From positions 124,001-188,000 of the forward strand of contig JADKDZ010000005.1 in the NCBI GenBank assembly GCA_016718265.1: DNA of 64,000 nt. The letters run 5' to 3'. The notes below the pieces were generated by a model. It saw nothing but the letters and a program-made list of their open reading frames with translations. It was not told the DNA's origin and ran no database searches. This DNA is from Uliginosibacterium sp. Its GTDB lineage: Bacteria > Pseudomonadota > Gammaproteobacteria > Burkholderiales > Rhodocyclaceae. Made by a program: the position numbers and the translations under genes. This document shows, piece by piece, positions 1 through 8,669 of this stretch (position 1 is its first letter; every line of letters begins with the position of its first letter).

Positions 1-539
1 GCAGCAGCTTTCTTCGCCACCGGTTTCGTCGCAACAAGTTTTTTCGCTACGGGCTTCTTCGCAACAGGCTTCTTGGCCGCAACCGTCTTTTTCACGGTTG
101 CTTTTGCTGCGGCAGGCTTGGCAGCGACTTTCTTTGCTGCAGGCTTGGCGCTCGCCTTGACCGCAACCGCTTTCTTGGCTGCAGGCTTAGACGCCACGGC
201 CTTCTTGGTTGGCGCTTTAGCAACGGGCTTGGTCGCCGCTACCTTTTTCGTGGGGGTTTTCGCTGCCACAGCTTTCTTCACTGCTGGTTTGGCAACGGGC
301 TTCTTGGCAGCAAGCTTGGCGTTCGCGCCCGCTTTAGCGACGGACTTCGCGGCCACTGCTTTTTTACCGGTCACTTTTGCAGCAGAGACTTTCTTCGCTG
401 CGGCCTTTACCGGAGCCGACTTGGCTACTGCCTTCTTTGCAGCCGGCTTTGCTACCTTGCTCGCGGGCTTCGCTACCGCTTTCACGGTCGCTTTCTTTGC
501 GACCACTTTAGTTTTGTCTGTCGACTTTGCTGTTGCCAT
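1..539 (-). CDS. Histone H1-like Ala/Lys/Pro-rich DNA-binding protein (3' end outside window)
   Basis: The minus strand reads ATG at 537-539 and stays open to the left edge, so only the first 179 residues are present. Almost the whole protein is made of degenerate Lys-Lys-Ala-Val-Ala and Lys-Pro-Ala/Val-Ala-Lys units, as in bacterial H1-like proteins and the AlgP C-terminal tail. Such tails bind DNA through charge and have no fold of their own. A strong Shine-Dalgarno (GGAGGGAG, complement of 544-551) lies just upstream of the ATG, which follows the lone start MATAKSTDK. The plus-strand open frame over it is an antisense shadow caused by the biased codons. Whether a folded domain follows cannot be seen. 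Confidence 0.75.
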   Translation of the reverse strand, partial: MATAKSTDKTKVVAKKATVKAVAKPASKVAKPAAKKAVAKSAPVKAAAKKVSAAKVTGKKAVAAKSVAKAGANAKLAAKKPVAKPAVKKAVAAKTPTKKVAATKPVAKAPTKKAVASKPAAKKAVAVKASAKPAAKKVAAKPAAAKATVKKTVAAKKPVAKKPVAKKLVATKPVAKKAA

Positions 540-1075
540 ATCACTCCCTCCAGGTTATCGCCTCTTCGATTCATCGGCGTAGTAAAACGCGCCGTTGCTC
601 TGACAAGCACACTAGCGCAAAGCCGCGCAGATGCGCGGTAACGAACTTCATTCTTCTGAAAATGCCAGAGGCACCCCAGGTATCAAACCACTACTTCAAC
701 ACTGACTACCGACTCCAGCACCACACAATGATCGGCTCCTGCGTCAAATCGTCAGCGCCGACTTGCTCTCATGCAGACTGCCATGCATTCCAGCAACCAC
801 AAATTTCTGTGATGTCATTATCCTGTAATCCAAAAGCGGCTACGAATCAAGTTCTTTTTCCGAAACTCTCCGCGCAACACACTGTTTTCGTAACTATGAC
901 GCAACAAAACAAGCAAAGAGCGTCAGCACCGCAGGCATCCATCAGCCACTTCTGCGCGGTTACGTGCTGCCAGCGGAAACCCACACCCGCTAGTATCACA
1001 TCTCATCACGACTACTGCCGGTAGTAGCCCACACCTTACGAAAAGATGGACCGCGCGGCGGATACACAGAGCAGT
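540..1075. other. Non-coding gap between H1-like gene and ampD
   Basis: About 530 bases without a convincing gene. A 165-codon plus-strand frame crosses it but has no family resemblance, no ribosome site and a Cys/His/Ser-rich composition typical of chance frames. It should contain the promoter of the H1-like gene near 545-650. I see no RNA gene or clear terminator. Confidence 0.5.
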
Positions 1076-1660
1076 TCAATCTGGCGTACAAGGTAAAATG
1101 TCTTGCAAGCAACTCCAATCAAACAGCGGACCGGGATCCGTCTTGCGCCCTGGCGCAATCGTGCTATGTGCCACGGCATCTTCTATCGGAAATGCGTGCT
1201 TCAAACAACGCACCAAAGCACTTAGCCGCGAGTACTGCGCCGCTTCAAACGGACGCGTGTCACATCCCTCCAGCTCAATCCCGATCGAGAAGTCATTGCA
1301 TCGGGATCGCCCTTTCCACTCTGATACGCCTGCATGCCAAGCTCGTGCACGGGTCGAGACAAACTGGATGAGTTCACCGTCGCGCCGGATAAAGAAATGT
1401 GCTGATACACGCAGGCACCAGATATCCGCGTAATAAGGATGCGCGCTCGGGTCAAGTGTGTTCGTAAAGAGTTGCTCAACGCCTGGCCCACCGAAGTCAT
1501 CCGGTGGAAGGCTGATGGCATGGATAACGATCAGGCTGGGACACTGCGTGTCCGGGCGCGCATCCTGATTCGGCGAGACTACGTGCCGCGCCTCGACAAT
1601 CCAGCCCTCATCGTCGAGCGTAAACAGCGGCAAAGCTGCTTCGTTCACGGCAAGCGTCAA
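1076..1660 (-). CDS. ampD: 1,6-anhydro-N-acetylmuramyl-L-alanine amidase AmpD
   Basis: Cytoplasmic zinc amidase that cuts the peptide from 1,6-anhydro-muropeptides during cell-wall recycling and thereby lowers the AmpR inducer. The 194-residue length is normal for the family. Expected zinc ligands are His47 (in VIHAISLP), His165 (VAHSTIAPGRKTDPG) and Asp175, with Glu129 in GIELEG and Lys173 in the active site. The start is a TTG at 1658-1660 that shares bases with the pilR stop codon; GGAG eight bases upstream supports it, and the protein has no internal Met. It is the last gene of the PP0621-pilS-pilR-ampD operon and probably translationally coupled. Confidence 0.93.
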   Translation of the reverse strand: MTLAVNEAALPLFTLDDEGWIVEARHVVSPNQDARPDTQCPSLIVIHAISLPPDDFGGPGVEQLFTNTLDPSAHPYYADIWCLRVSAHFFIRRDGELIQFVSTRARAWHAGVSEWKGRSRCNDFSIGIELEGCDTRPFEAAQYSRLSALVRCLKHAFPIEDAVAHSTIAPGRKTDPGPLFDWSCLQDILPCTPD

Positions 1661-3075
1661 TGTACATCTCCGGTATCCGCCGGATCACCCCGCTCGCCCT
1701 TCATTCCCAGACGCTCCATGCGGTATCGCAGCGATCTGAATGTCACCCCGAGAACACGCGCGGCGGCCGTTCGGTTGCCCGAAGTCTTACCCAACGCATC
1801 GACGATTGCCTTGCGTTCGACATGATCAAGATAGTCTTGCAGCGCCTCACTCGCAGAAGGGCCGCCAGACACTGTCTCAGCACTTGATTTATCGTTTGTT
1901 GCAGGCTCCAGATTCAGATCTTCGATATCGATCTCGTCGCCCAGCGCAAGTGCCAAGGCTCTTTCTAGAATATTCTCGAGTTCCCGCACATTGCCGGGGA
2001 AAGAGTACGCCTGCAGCGCCTGTACGGCCCGACTCGTCAAGTGCGGCGTACGCATCCCGGCCTCGGCGGAGAGTCGTTCAAGTATGCCTGTAGCAAGCAT
2101 CTCGATATCGTCCCGACGCTCGCGGAGCGCGGGCATTTTGAGCTCTATCACGTTCAGCCGATAAAACAGGTCCTGACGGAAGCGCCCTTCGTCGACTCGA
2201 TCTTTCAACCCCTGGTGCGTCGCTGAAACGATCCGGACGTCAACAGAAATCTCCTGGGTATCACCAACACGCCGCACACGTTTCTCCTGAATCGCGCGCA
2301 GTAATTTGACTTGCATGGGAAGCGGAAGATCAGCGACTTCATCGAGAAACAACGTTCCACCATTCGCGGCCTGAAAGAATCCATCACGATCGGACTCCGC
2401 ACCGGTGAATGCGCCTTTCCTGTAACCAAAAAACTCACTCTCCATCAAGTTCTCCGGAATCGCGCCGCAGTTCACGCCCACAAAGGGTTTGTCTGCGCGC
2501 GGACCGAGTCCGTGAATCAGGCGCGCAGCGCGCTCTTTCCCGCTGCCTGACTCGCCCGAGATGTAGACCGGCGCCTGACTGCGCGCAAGCCGCTCAATCA
2601 TCGTCCGAACCTGCTGCATCGCCTGCGATTCACCTGTGAGCTGATACACGGGTTTCACTGGTTTAAGCTGGGGCTTGGGTACTTCGAGGGCGGACTTGAC
2701 GAGTGCCCGGAGCTGCTCCAATGACACAGGCTTCGAAAGATAGTCAAACGCTCCGGCCTTCAGCGCTGCCACTGCGTTATCCATGCTGCCATGGGCGGTA
2801 ATGACGGCAACCGGGACGTCAGCACAATGCTTGGAAATGTACTCGACAAGTTCCAGCCCCTCCCCGTCGGCCATTCTCATATCCGTCAAGCACAGACGAT
2901 AGTGTCCGTCCTCAAGCTTGCTCTTTGCTTCGCCCACCGAGCCCGCGGAATCGACCCCCAACCCCATCCGGAGCAGTGATAGTTCAATCAACTCGCGAAT
3001 ATCATCTTCGTCATCCACAACCAGAACATCGGCAACCTTGCCACGGATGCGGCGTTCCCCTGCTTCTGCCGTCAT
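1657..3075 (-). CDS. pilR: Type IV pilus sigma-54 response regulator PilR
   Basis: NtrC-class activator of sigma-54 promoters; with PilS it controls pilin transcription. Residues 15-130 are a receiver domain with phospho-acceptor Asp65 and acidic pocket Asp21/Asp22. The AAA+ domain carries Walker A GESGSGKE at 174-181, the sigma-54 contact loop GAFTGA at 221-226 and Walker B GTLFLDE at 240-246. The C-terminus is a Fis-type helix-turn-helix (NRTAAARVLGVTFRSLRYRM). The SLRYRMERLG ending is typical of PilR rather than NtrC or AtoC. Its ATG overlaps the pilS stop by four bases. Confidence 0.93.
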   Translation of the reverse strand: MTAEAGERRIRGKVADVLVVDDEDDIRELIELSLLRMGLGVDSAGSVGEAKSKLEDGHYRLCLTDMRMADGEGLELVEYISKHCADVPVAVITAHGSMDNAVAALKAGAFDYLSKPVSLEQLRALVKSALEVPKPQLKPVKPVYQLTGESQAMQQVRTMIERLARSQAPVYISGESGSGKERAARLIHGLGPRADKPFVGVNCGAIPENLMESEFFGYRKGAFTGAESDRDGFFQAANGGTLFLDEVADLPLPMQVKLLRAIQEKRVRRVGDTQEISVDVRIVSATHQGLKDRVDEGRFRQDLFYRLNVIELKMPALRERRDDIEMLATGILERLSAEAGMRTPHLTSRAVQALQAYSFPGNVRELENILERALALALGDEIDIEDLNLEPATNDKSSAETVSGGPSASEALQDYLDHVERKAIVDALGKTSGNRTAAARVLGVTFRSLRYRMERLGMKGERGDPADTGDVH

Positions 3076-4631
3076 TCAATTCTCCTCACTACAAGATGAA
3101 ACTCAGCGCCCAGCGGGCTCTCAGCAAGATTAAGGCTCGCCCCGTTAGCCTCGGCCAGCTCCCGTGCGGTATATAAGCCCAATCCGGTCCCTTTTGGATC
3201 CGAGGTAAAAAATGGCTCAAACAGTTTGGGCCGATCGTCCGGCTTGATCCCTGCGCCGTCATCCATTACCGCAAGCACTATGCGTCGCTCATCCAGATCA
3301 CGAAAAAGCAACTGGATTGCGTCTTCTGACTTTGAACAATATCGCCACGCATTCCCCACAAGGTTGCTCAGTATCTGGTAGAGATGGACACGATCAAACA
3401 AAACTTTCGCCGGTACGCTGACATCGTCAGCTACGATCCGGACTGCCACTCTCGGGATAGACGAGTAAGAAGAAAACTCGTCGACAAATCCGCGCACGAA
3501 CTCCACCAAGTCCAGAGACTCCGGCATGCCGCGATCACGACGCCCCAACTCCAGAACGTCGCGAATAATGCGCTCGATCCGTGCGGCGTTATCCCGAATG
3601 ATCCGGAGTAAACGCACCTGAACTTCCTGCCGCTTCTCGTCTGCCAACAACTCTCCTGCATGACTGACAGCCGAGAGAGGATTGCGGATCTCGTGCGCAA
3701 TATTGGCAGTGAGGCGCCCCAGCGCCGCCAGCTTGATCTGTTGTGCTTGCGCCTGAAGCCGATCTGTATCCTCCAGATAGATGATCCGGTCGCCCGCAAA
3801 CCCAGGGTGGCCAACTTCCACATAGCGCAAGCGCAGATTCTTACCCGTACTCTCGACGTAGCAGGTTTCGGCCATTTCCCCAGAAGCGTGAAACAGGATG
3901 CTTGAAGCGCGCGCCAGATGGTCGCCAGAACGCAGCGCTGCGCCTAGCCACTCCTCTGCACGGGGATTCACATGCCGAACAACGCCATCGGCATTGACAA
4001 CCACTACCCCATCCTGCATGTCTTCAATGATTCGCGCATTCACCCGCCACTGCCGCTCAAGGTCCTTGCCACGCGCCGCTGCGAGCGCCTCATTGATCAA
4101 AGCCCGCTGTGCGAGAAAGCGGGCGACGATCGCAACAAAGAAAAACCCGACGCAGATAATGCCCGCCCGCGTGAAATCGACGGTATTTTGCTGCTCCGTC
4201 CACAAGCGATACAGCTGTTCCAGCAAAATTGTAAAGGTCGCGAACGAGGCAGCCCCGAGCACCATCCTGCCGCGCCCCACGAGCCCTGCCCCAGCGACAA
4301 AGGTCATGATCAGAAAAGGCACGCCACTGCGATTCCCGCCGCTGGCATACATGAAGACAGCCAGCACCAGAATGTCGACCGCCACTTCGACCCCAAGTGC
4401 CCGTTCCGCAAATGCATCCCCTTGCATCTGCAGCACCGCAAACAGCATGGCAAGCAGCCAATAGGCGACTACCGTCGTCTCGAAAAGCTCGGGAGCCGCC
4501 TGACCAAGATGAATGACACTGCCAAAAATGGCAAACACAGACGCCACAACCAGGCGGTAGAGATTGAAATAGCGGATCGACACGGCTCGCGCCTCGCTGG
4601 CTCCACTCTGTCTGCGCAAGCCCGCACTCAT
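3072..4631 (-). CDS. pilS: Type IV pilus sensor histidine kinase PilS
   Basis: Membrane sensor kinase that phosphorylates PilR. The first ~180 of 519 residues hold about six hydrophobic segments, followed by a PAS-like domain (about 195-290), a HisKA domain with phospho-acceptor His313 in ANIAHEIRNPLS, and a HATPase domain ending in GTGLGLYTARELAEANGA. In Pseudomonas this kinase senses pilin level in the inner membrane. The ATG overlaps the stop of the upstream small gene (ATGA at 4628-4631) and the stop overlaps pilR, so the three are one transcript. Confidence 0.93.
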   Translation of the reverse strand: MSAGLRRQSGASEARAVSIRYFNLYRLVVASVFAIFGSVIHLGQAAPELFETTVVAYWLLAMLFAVLQMQGDAFAERALGVEVAVDILVLAVFMYASGGNRSGVPFLIMTFVAGAGLVGRGRMVLGAASFATFTILLEQLYRLWTEQQNTVDFTRAGIICVGFFFVAIVARFLAQRALINEALAAARGKDLERQWRVNARIIEDMQDGVVVVNADGVVRHVNPRAEEWLGAALRSGDHLARASSILFHASGEMAETCYVESTGKNLRLRYVEVGHPGFAGDRIIYLEDTDRLQAQAQQIKLAALGRLTANIAHEIRNPLSAVSHAGELLADEKRQEVQVRLLRIIRDNAARIERIIRDVLELGRRDRGMPESLDLVEFVRGFVDEFSSYSSIPRVAVRIVADDVSVPAKVLFDRVHLYQILSNLVGNAWRYCSKSEDAIQLLFRDLDERRIVLAVMDDGAGIKPDDRPKLFEPFFTSDPKGTGLGLYTARELAEANGASLNLAESPLGAEFHLVVRRIE

Positions 4632-4870
4632 GCCTGATCTCGAGGCCCCAGTGACATGTGCTCAGCACTGCAGAAGAAGCCCTGAGCTGAGACCAAACCC
4701 TCGCTTCGCGGAACAAGTACACCGCAGTGCGCACATGCGTTGATCGTCTCTACCTCCGCCGTTCGCGGCGCACGCGTTAAGCCTTCCGCCGAATGCGTCG
4801 CTTTGCTCATACTTTTCCGGAGCACATAAATAACCACCAGGACCAACACAAAGAGCAATAACTTGGACAT
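4628..4870 (-). CDS. PP0621-like small membrane/zinc-ribbon-like protein
   Basis: 80-residue protein: a single N-terminal transmembrane segment (MSKLLLFVLVLVVIYVLRKS) and a C-terminal part with paired cysteines (ACAHCGVLVPRSEG and FFCSAEH) that look able to bind a metal. This matches the small PP0621 family often found directly upstream of pilS in beta- and gammaproteobacteria. I chose the ATG at 4870 because GAGAGGG lies five to six bases before it; a GTG at 4891 in the same frame is a worse start. Function unknown; the position suggests a link to pilus regulation. Confidence 0.8.
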   Translation of the reverse strand: MSKLLLFVLVLVVIYVLRKSMSKATHSAEGLTRAPRTAEVETINACAHCGVLVPRSEGLVSAQGFFCSAEHMSLGPRDQA

Positions 4871-5028
4871 GAAACCCTCTCGAGTACACACTCGTCACGC
4901 ACTACCCCCCAACAAGGCAGGGCCATGACGCGAAGTGTAGCTGCAGGCGCAGCTTGCAGCCAGTACCGCAGCAGCGTCTGAGCTCAAATCTGGAATGCCA
5001 ACGGCAAGATCTGAAGTGAAGCCGCCAA

Positions 5029-5514
5029 CTAACGGGAAAAGAGGCGCTTGAGTGAGGCGATGTCCAAGGATCCTGGATGGTCAAACGGCACCGCCCCAAA
5101 CCCCTGCACAACAACCTCTCCCTTGAGGCGGTAATGCAAACGGTCTTCCTCCCCCTTGAGGGAAGCCAGATTGCCCAGCAGGCGGGCGAGCTGCAACGAC
5201 GCGTCAAGGTCAAGTGTGGCTTCTCCTCGACGAGGGATGCTCACTGGCACGTCGGATTGCCCGCTCGCATAAGACATGCTGGCTACAAGCAGTTCGAAAC
5301 GGAGCTTCTCGACGGGGATGTCACGATCATTTGGATTACGGACCTTGAGCTTCAGCTTGAGGCGCTGCTCAAGGATAGTACCGCCCGCAAGCTCGATCTT
5401 CCCAAGCATGACCTCAGGTTTCTTCCAAACCGGCGCACAAGCCGACAGCAATAGCGAAGCAAACAAGCACGCAACGACCCGACTCCGTTTGAGTACTCTC
5501 TCCCGCCTGAACAT
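5029..5514 (-). CDS. LEA type 2 / WHy-domain lipoprotein
   Basis: 161 residues with a signal peptide and lipobox (LFASLLLSACAP), so it should be lipidated and anchored in an envelope membrane. The mature part is a single immunoglobulin-like LEA14/WHy domain, seen from KLKLKVRNPNDRDIPVEKLRFELLV and the VSIPRRGEATLDLD strand region. Bacterial members are linked to stress protection, but no specific role is known. The start at 5514 is set by GGAGAGAAACG directly upstream; the same frame stays open further upstream but lies over the next gene's start. Divergent from trpD2. Confidence 0.8.
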   Translation of the reverse strand: MFRRERVLKRSRVVACLFASLLLSACAPVWKKPEVMLGKIELAGGTILEQRLKLKLKVRNPNDRDIPVEKLRFELLVASMSYASGQSDVPVSIPRRGEATLDLDASLQLARLLGNLASLKGEEDRLHYRLKGEVVVQGFGAVPFDHPGSLDIASLKRLFSR

Positions 5515-5611
5515 CGTTTCTCTCCTGCATACACCCGACAACTTGACACAAGCCACGTCTGAAAACGTTGCCAGATTTGGCAACGACCTCTGGCACCCGG
5601 ATAATGTCCTG

Positions 5612-6526
5612 ATGGAATTCGCGACAATCATCAAGGAAATCGGACGGGGCACCAAGGGCGCTCGTCCGATGACACGAGACCAGGCAGAAACCTTGTTCGG
5701 CGCCATCCTCGACGGCACGGTACCCGACATGGAGCTAGGTGCCATCTTGCTGGCACTGCGCATCAAAGGTGAAACACCAGATGAACTGCTGGGTTTCAAA
5801 CGTGCACTCGACGCGCGAACGCGACAGCTCGATGCGCCCGCAGGTCCCCGCACCGTCATCCTGCCGACTTACAACGGGGCGCGCAAACAAGCCAACCTGA
5901 TGCCGCTACTTGCCCTCTTGCTCGCGAGAGAAGGCATCCCGACACTGATTCAGGGGCGTCATGATTTCGATTCGCGGGTTAGTCCATTCAAGCTACTTGA
6001 AGCCCTGGACATCCACCCACAAACCAGCCTCCCTGCCGCATCTATCGCTTTGGCCGAGCAAAAGATCGCATGTCTGAGGCTGGACCTGCTGGCTCGCGGA
6101 CTGGACTGGCTGCTTTCACTGCGGCCACGCCTGGGCGTGCGTAATTGTGGACATACATTGGCAAAACTGCTGGACCCCTGCCGTGGGCGCAGCGTCCGAG
6201 TCGTCGCCGTTACTCACCCAGCATTCATGGAATCCCTGGAAACGGTCCTGATCGAAGAACGGGGATGCGCGCTGCTGATGCGCGGCACCGAGGGGGAAGC
6301 CTATGCAGCCCCCCGGCGCAGACCACGCTTACTGGGCCTCGTGACTGGGCAGCGTGAAATACTGTTCGACCAGGCAGAATTCGAATACGCCGAATCTGAA
6401 GGCGAAGGGTGCAGCGTTGAGGACAACGCCGCGCTGATCCGCCAAATGCTCGCCGGAAAAACCCCTATCCCGCAAGCCATTCTCGATCAAGTAAGCGCCC
6501 TTGCAGATCTCGCCCGACGGACTTGA
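5612..6526 (+). CDS. ybiB: TrpD2/YbiB-family DNA-binding protein
   Basis: 304 residues with the fold of anthranilate phosphoribosyltransferase (TrpD): N-terminal helical region with MTRDQAETLFGAILDGTVPDMELGAILLALRIKG and central LPTYNGARKQANLMPLLALLLAREGIP. The glycine-rich PRPP loop of true TrpD is replaced by YNGARKQAN, as in YbiB/TrpD2, a family reported to bind nucleic acid and to lack phosphoribosyltransferase activity. The ATG at 5612 gives the usual length; the frame extends 112 codons upstream but that part is antisense to the lipoprotein gene. Confidence 0.85.
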   Translation: MEFATIIKEIGRGTKGARPMTRDQAETLFGAILDGTVPDMELGAILLALRIKGETPDELLGFKRALDARTRQLDAPAGPRTVILPTYNGARKQANLMPLLALLLAREGIPTLIQGRHDFDSRVSPFKLLEALDIHPQTSLPAASIALAEQKIACLRLDLLARGLDWLLSLRPRLGVRNCGHTLAKLLDPCRGRSVRVVAVTHPAFMESLETVLIEERGCALLMRGTEGEAYAAPRRRPRLLGLVTGQREILFDQAEFEYAESEGEGCSVEDNAALIRQMLAGKTPIPQAILDQVSALADLARRT

Positions 6527-6538
6527 GTTTCGCACCGC

Positions 6539-7084
6539 TCAGTCGGTCGAGTCTCCAGACTGAGCGCGATAAGCGGCCACCCCGGCGTAGATTTCCTGCC
6601 GTGCCGCATCGGGGCCGTCCCAGCCGTACACGCGCACCCACTTGCCCGCTTCAAGATCCTTGTAGTGCTGAAAGAAGTGCTCGATCTGACGCAGCAGGAG
6701 GTAAGGCAGGTCCTGATAGGAACTGATGTTGTCGTACAAGGAAGTGATTTTGGAAACGGGGACGGCCAGAACTTTGCAATCCTCTCCCGCCTCGTCTTCC
6801 ATACGTAGCATGCCCACCGGACGGCAGCGGATCACCACACCGGGGATCAGCGAAAACGGCGCCATCACCAGTACGTCGACCGGATCCCCATCCCCCGAAA
6901 TCGAATGCGGCACATAACCGTAATTGCACGGGTAGGACATCGAAGTCCCCATGAAGCGATCAACAAAGACCGCCCCGCTCTCTTTGTCGACCTCGTACTT
7001 GATCGGATCGGCATGTGAGGGAATCTCGATGATGACGTTCACGTCATTCGGTACATCCCCGGGAGGCACGCTGTTGAAACCCAT
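6539..7084 (-). CDS. ppa: Inorganic pyrophosphatase
   Basis: Soluble family I pyrophosphatase, hydrolysing PPi to two phosphates in the cytoplasm. The 181 residues include the signature DGDPVDVLV with metal-binding aspartates, YGYVPHSISGDGDP, and the catalytic-site residues of VDRFMGTSMSYPCNYG. The start at 7084 is preceded by AAGGAGAGAG at good spacing; the open frame runs 36 codons further but that extension is not like the family. Converges with trpD2, whose stop is 12 bases away. Confidence 0.94.
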   Translation of the reverse strand: MGFNSVPPGDVPNDVNVIIEIPSHADPIKYEVDKESGAVFVDRFMGTSMSYPCNYGYVPHSISGDGDPVDVLVMAPFSLIPGVVIRCRPVGMLRMEDEAGEDCKVLAVPVSKITSLYDNISSYQDLPYLLLRQIEHFFQHYKDLEAGKWVRVYGWDGPDAARQEIYAGVAAYRAQSGDSTD

Positions 7085-7222
7085 GAGGCTCTCTCTCCTT
7101 GAGTACAGATTCGCCGGACCACCGTGCGGACGAACCGCCGATGCAAATGCTGCCAAGCCGGGAATCATTTGAATTGTATGTGGGCGCGCCAATTATAAGC
7201 ACTCCCGACCCGCTTTCACCGC

Positions 7223-7441
7223 TTATTGCACGGCGTCGCCCGCTTCAAAGCCGGCGCCCTGAATAGCGGCCTTGATCGCCGCTACGTTGGACAGTCCCGG
7301 ATCCAGGCGCATGCGGGCACGCGCCGGAGCCAAAGAGACGCTGACCTCAGAGACGCCCGGCATGCCACTCAACACCTTCGTGACCGACTTGACGCAGCCT
7401 TCACAACTCATTCCACCTACCGCAATCTCAAGCACTTCCAT
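7223..7441 (-). CDS. Heavy-metal-associated (HMA) domain protein, copper-chaperone-like
   Basis: 72-residue single HMA domain with the metal-binding loop GMSCEGC (Cys13 and Cys16) and the expected ferredoxin-like pattern ending in IQGAGFEA. Free-standing domains like this carry Cu(I) to a P-type ATPase or a regulator. No copper ATPase lies in the window, so the partner is elsewhere. It follows the universal stress gene on the same strand by 10 bases, suggesting one transcript. Confidence 0.85.
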   Translation of the reverse strand: MEVLEIAVGGMSCEGCVKSVTKVLSGMPGVSEVSVSLAPARARMRLDPGLSNVAAIKAAIQGAGFEAGDAVQ

Positions 7442-7451
7442 GTTCCGCTCC

Positions 7452-7877
7452 TTACTTCAGCAATGTCACGGGGACTTGCGACAAGGCCACCACACGCGAC
7501 GCGACGGAGCCCAGCAGCGCCTGCGTCACCGAGCCTCGTCCATGTGTGCCCATCCAGATGGAGTTGCATCCCAGCTCTTTGGCAGCATGCGCGATCGTCT
7601 CGCCCGGCGACCCGACGCGGACGTGGCCGGTGGGAACGATTCCCGCGGCCTCCAGCTTGGCAACCACCGGCTTGACGATCGCCTGCCCTTCCTCGTGGTA
7701 GTAGCTATCCACCACTTCTCGCGGAACATGCTTCAGCGCAAACCCGATCGGAATGGGCAAGTGCACATACAGAACGTGTACATTCGGCACACTCCGCAGG
7801 TGAGGCGCAAAGGTGAGCAAAGCGTCCACCGCCCTGCCTGAGTGTTCCGAACCATCGATCGCCAACAGAATGTTCAC
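7452..7877 (-). CDS. Universal stress protein, UspA family
   Basis: 141 residues forming a single Usp domain: N-terminal MNILLAIDGSEHSGRAVDALL and C-terminal nucleotide-binding motif GTHGRGSVTQALLGSVASRVV, matching the G-2x-G-9x-G(S/T) pattern of ATP-binding members. The target process is not shown by the sequence. Upstream is the TauE/SafE-like gene and downstream the HMA gene, all on the minus strand. Confidence 0.9.
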   Translation of the reverse strand: MNILLAIDGSEHSGRAVDALLTFAPHLRSVPNVHVLYVHLPIPIGFALKHVPREVVDSYYHEEGQAIVKPVVAKLEAAGIVPTGHVRVGSPGETIAHAAKELGCNSIWMGTHGRGSVTQALLGSVASRVVALSQVPVTLLK

Positions 7878-7946
7878 GCATGCTCCTTAAACTTGTTGTC
7901 TTGACGCGCTGCCCGTGACGCAGGGCTCACACACTCGCGGCAAAGG

Positions 7947-8669
7947 TCAAACACCACAGACCACGCCCGCCCATAGTTTGCCGCCCAACTCCGGTGCACG
8001 CACCAGGCCGTACACACCGAAACTCATTACCAGCACGCCGGCAGCTGTGCGGAACAGCTTGCTGCGTATCAGCTTTCCATAGCGCGCGAGCAACACGCCT
8101 GCCAGCAGCAGATTCGGCAACGTACCGACGCCGAAGCTTAGCATCAAGGCGCCCCCACGCAGCGCAGAGCCGCTCATCAGCGCTGTAGACAGCACGCCAT
8201 AAGTCAGGCCGCAGGGTAAGAGGCCCCACAACACGCCAAGCGGATAAGCCTTCGCCGCACTTTGCCCCCGCATGAACGGCTGCGACAGCGGCAGCACCCG
8301 CCGCCACAACCGCTGCCCCAGTTTCTCCAGCGGAAGAAACGCCTGCGGCAGTCCCATCAGGTACAAGCCCATTCCTATCATCATGCAGTTGGCAAGCACA
8401 TACAGGGTGAGCTGAACCGGCAAATAGTTATTGAACACCAGACTCGCCGAACCCACTGCGCCTGCCAGCACGCCAAGCATGGCATAGGTGGTGATGCGCC
8501 CGAGGTTGTAGGCGAGCTGGCGTGGCCAGATCGGTCCGGCACTCGCCGACGGGATCGAGAGCGCACTCACAATACCGCCGCACATGCCAATGCAATGGGT
8601 GCCGCCCAGCAGTCCGAGCACGAAAACCGCCAGATACCCGGGGTCAGGCAACATCATTGAGATGCGCAC
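7947..8669 (-). CDS. TauE/SafE (UreH-like) family membrane protein
   Basis: 240-residue polytopic membrane protein. The first helix carries GLLGGTHCIGMCGGIVSAL, the typical Cys/His/Gly-rich motif of the UreH-like cytochrome-biogenesis/metal-transport branch, and the second half repeats the architecture at GVLWGLLPCGLTYGVLSTAL. In many betaproteobacteria such genes lie near cbb3 oxidase and copper genes; here an HMA copper-chaperone-like gene lies 0.5 kb downstream, consistent with metal handling. It overlaps the end of the Rieske gene by up to 26 bases; an internal start at MML (8657) would overlap less. Confidence 0.8.
   Translation of the reverse strand: MRISMMLPDPGYLAVFVLGLLGGTHCIGMCGGIVSALSIPSASAGPIWPRQLAYNLGRITTYAMLGVLAGAVGSASLVFNNYLPVQLTLYVLANCMMIGMGLYLMGLPQAFLPLEKLGQRLWRRVLPLSQPFMRGQSAAKAYPLGVLWGLLPCGLTYGVLSTALMSGSALRGGALMLSFGVGTLPNLLLAGVLLARYGKLIRSKLFRTAAGVLVMSFGVYGLVRAPELGGKLWAGVVCGV

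Noticed and set aside
527..1024. 165-codon plus-strand frame upstream of ampD
   Set aside because: No recognisable domain, no ribosome site and composition of a chance frame.
5276..5611. Extension of the TrpD2 frame by 112 codons
   Set aside because: It lies antisense to the lipoprotein gene's start, has no family similarity and the protein is full length from 5612.
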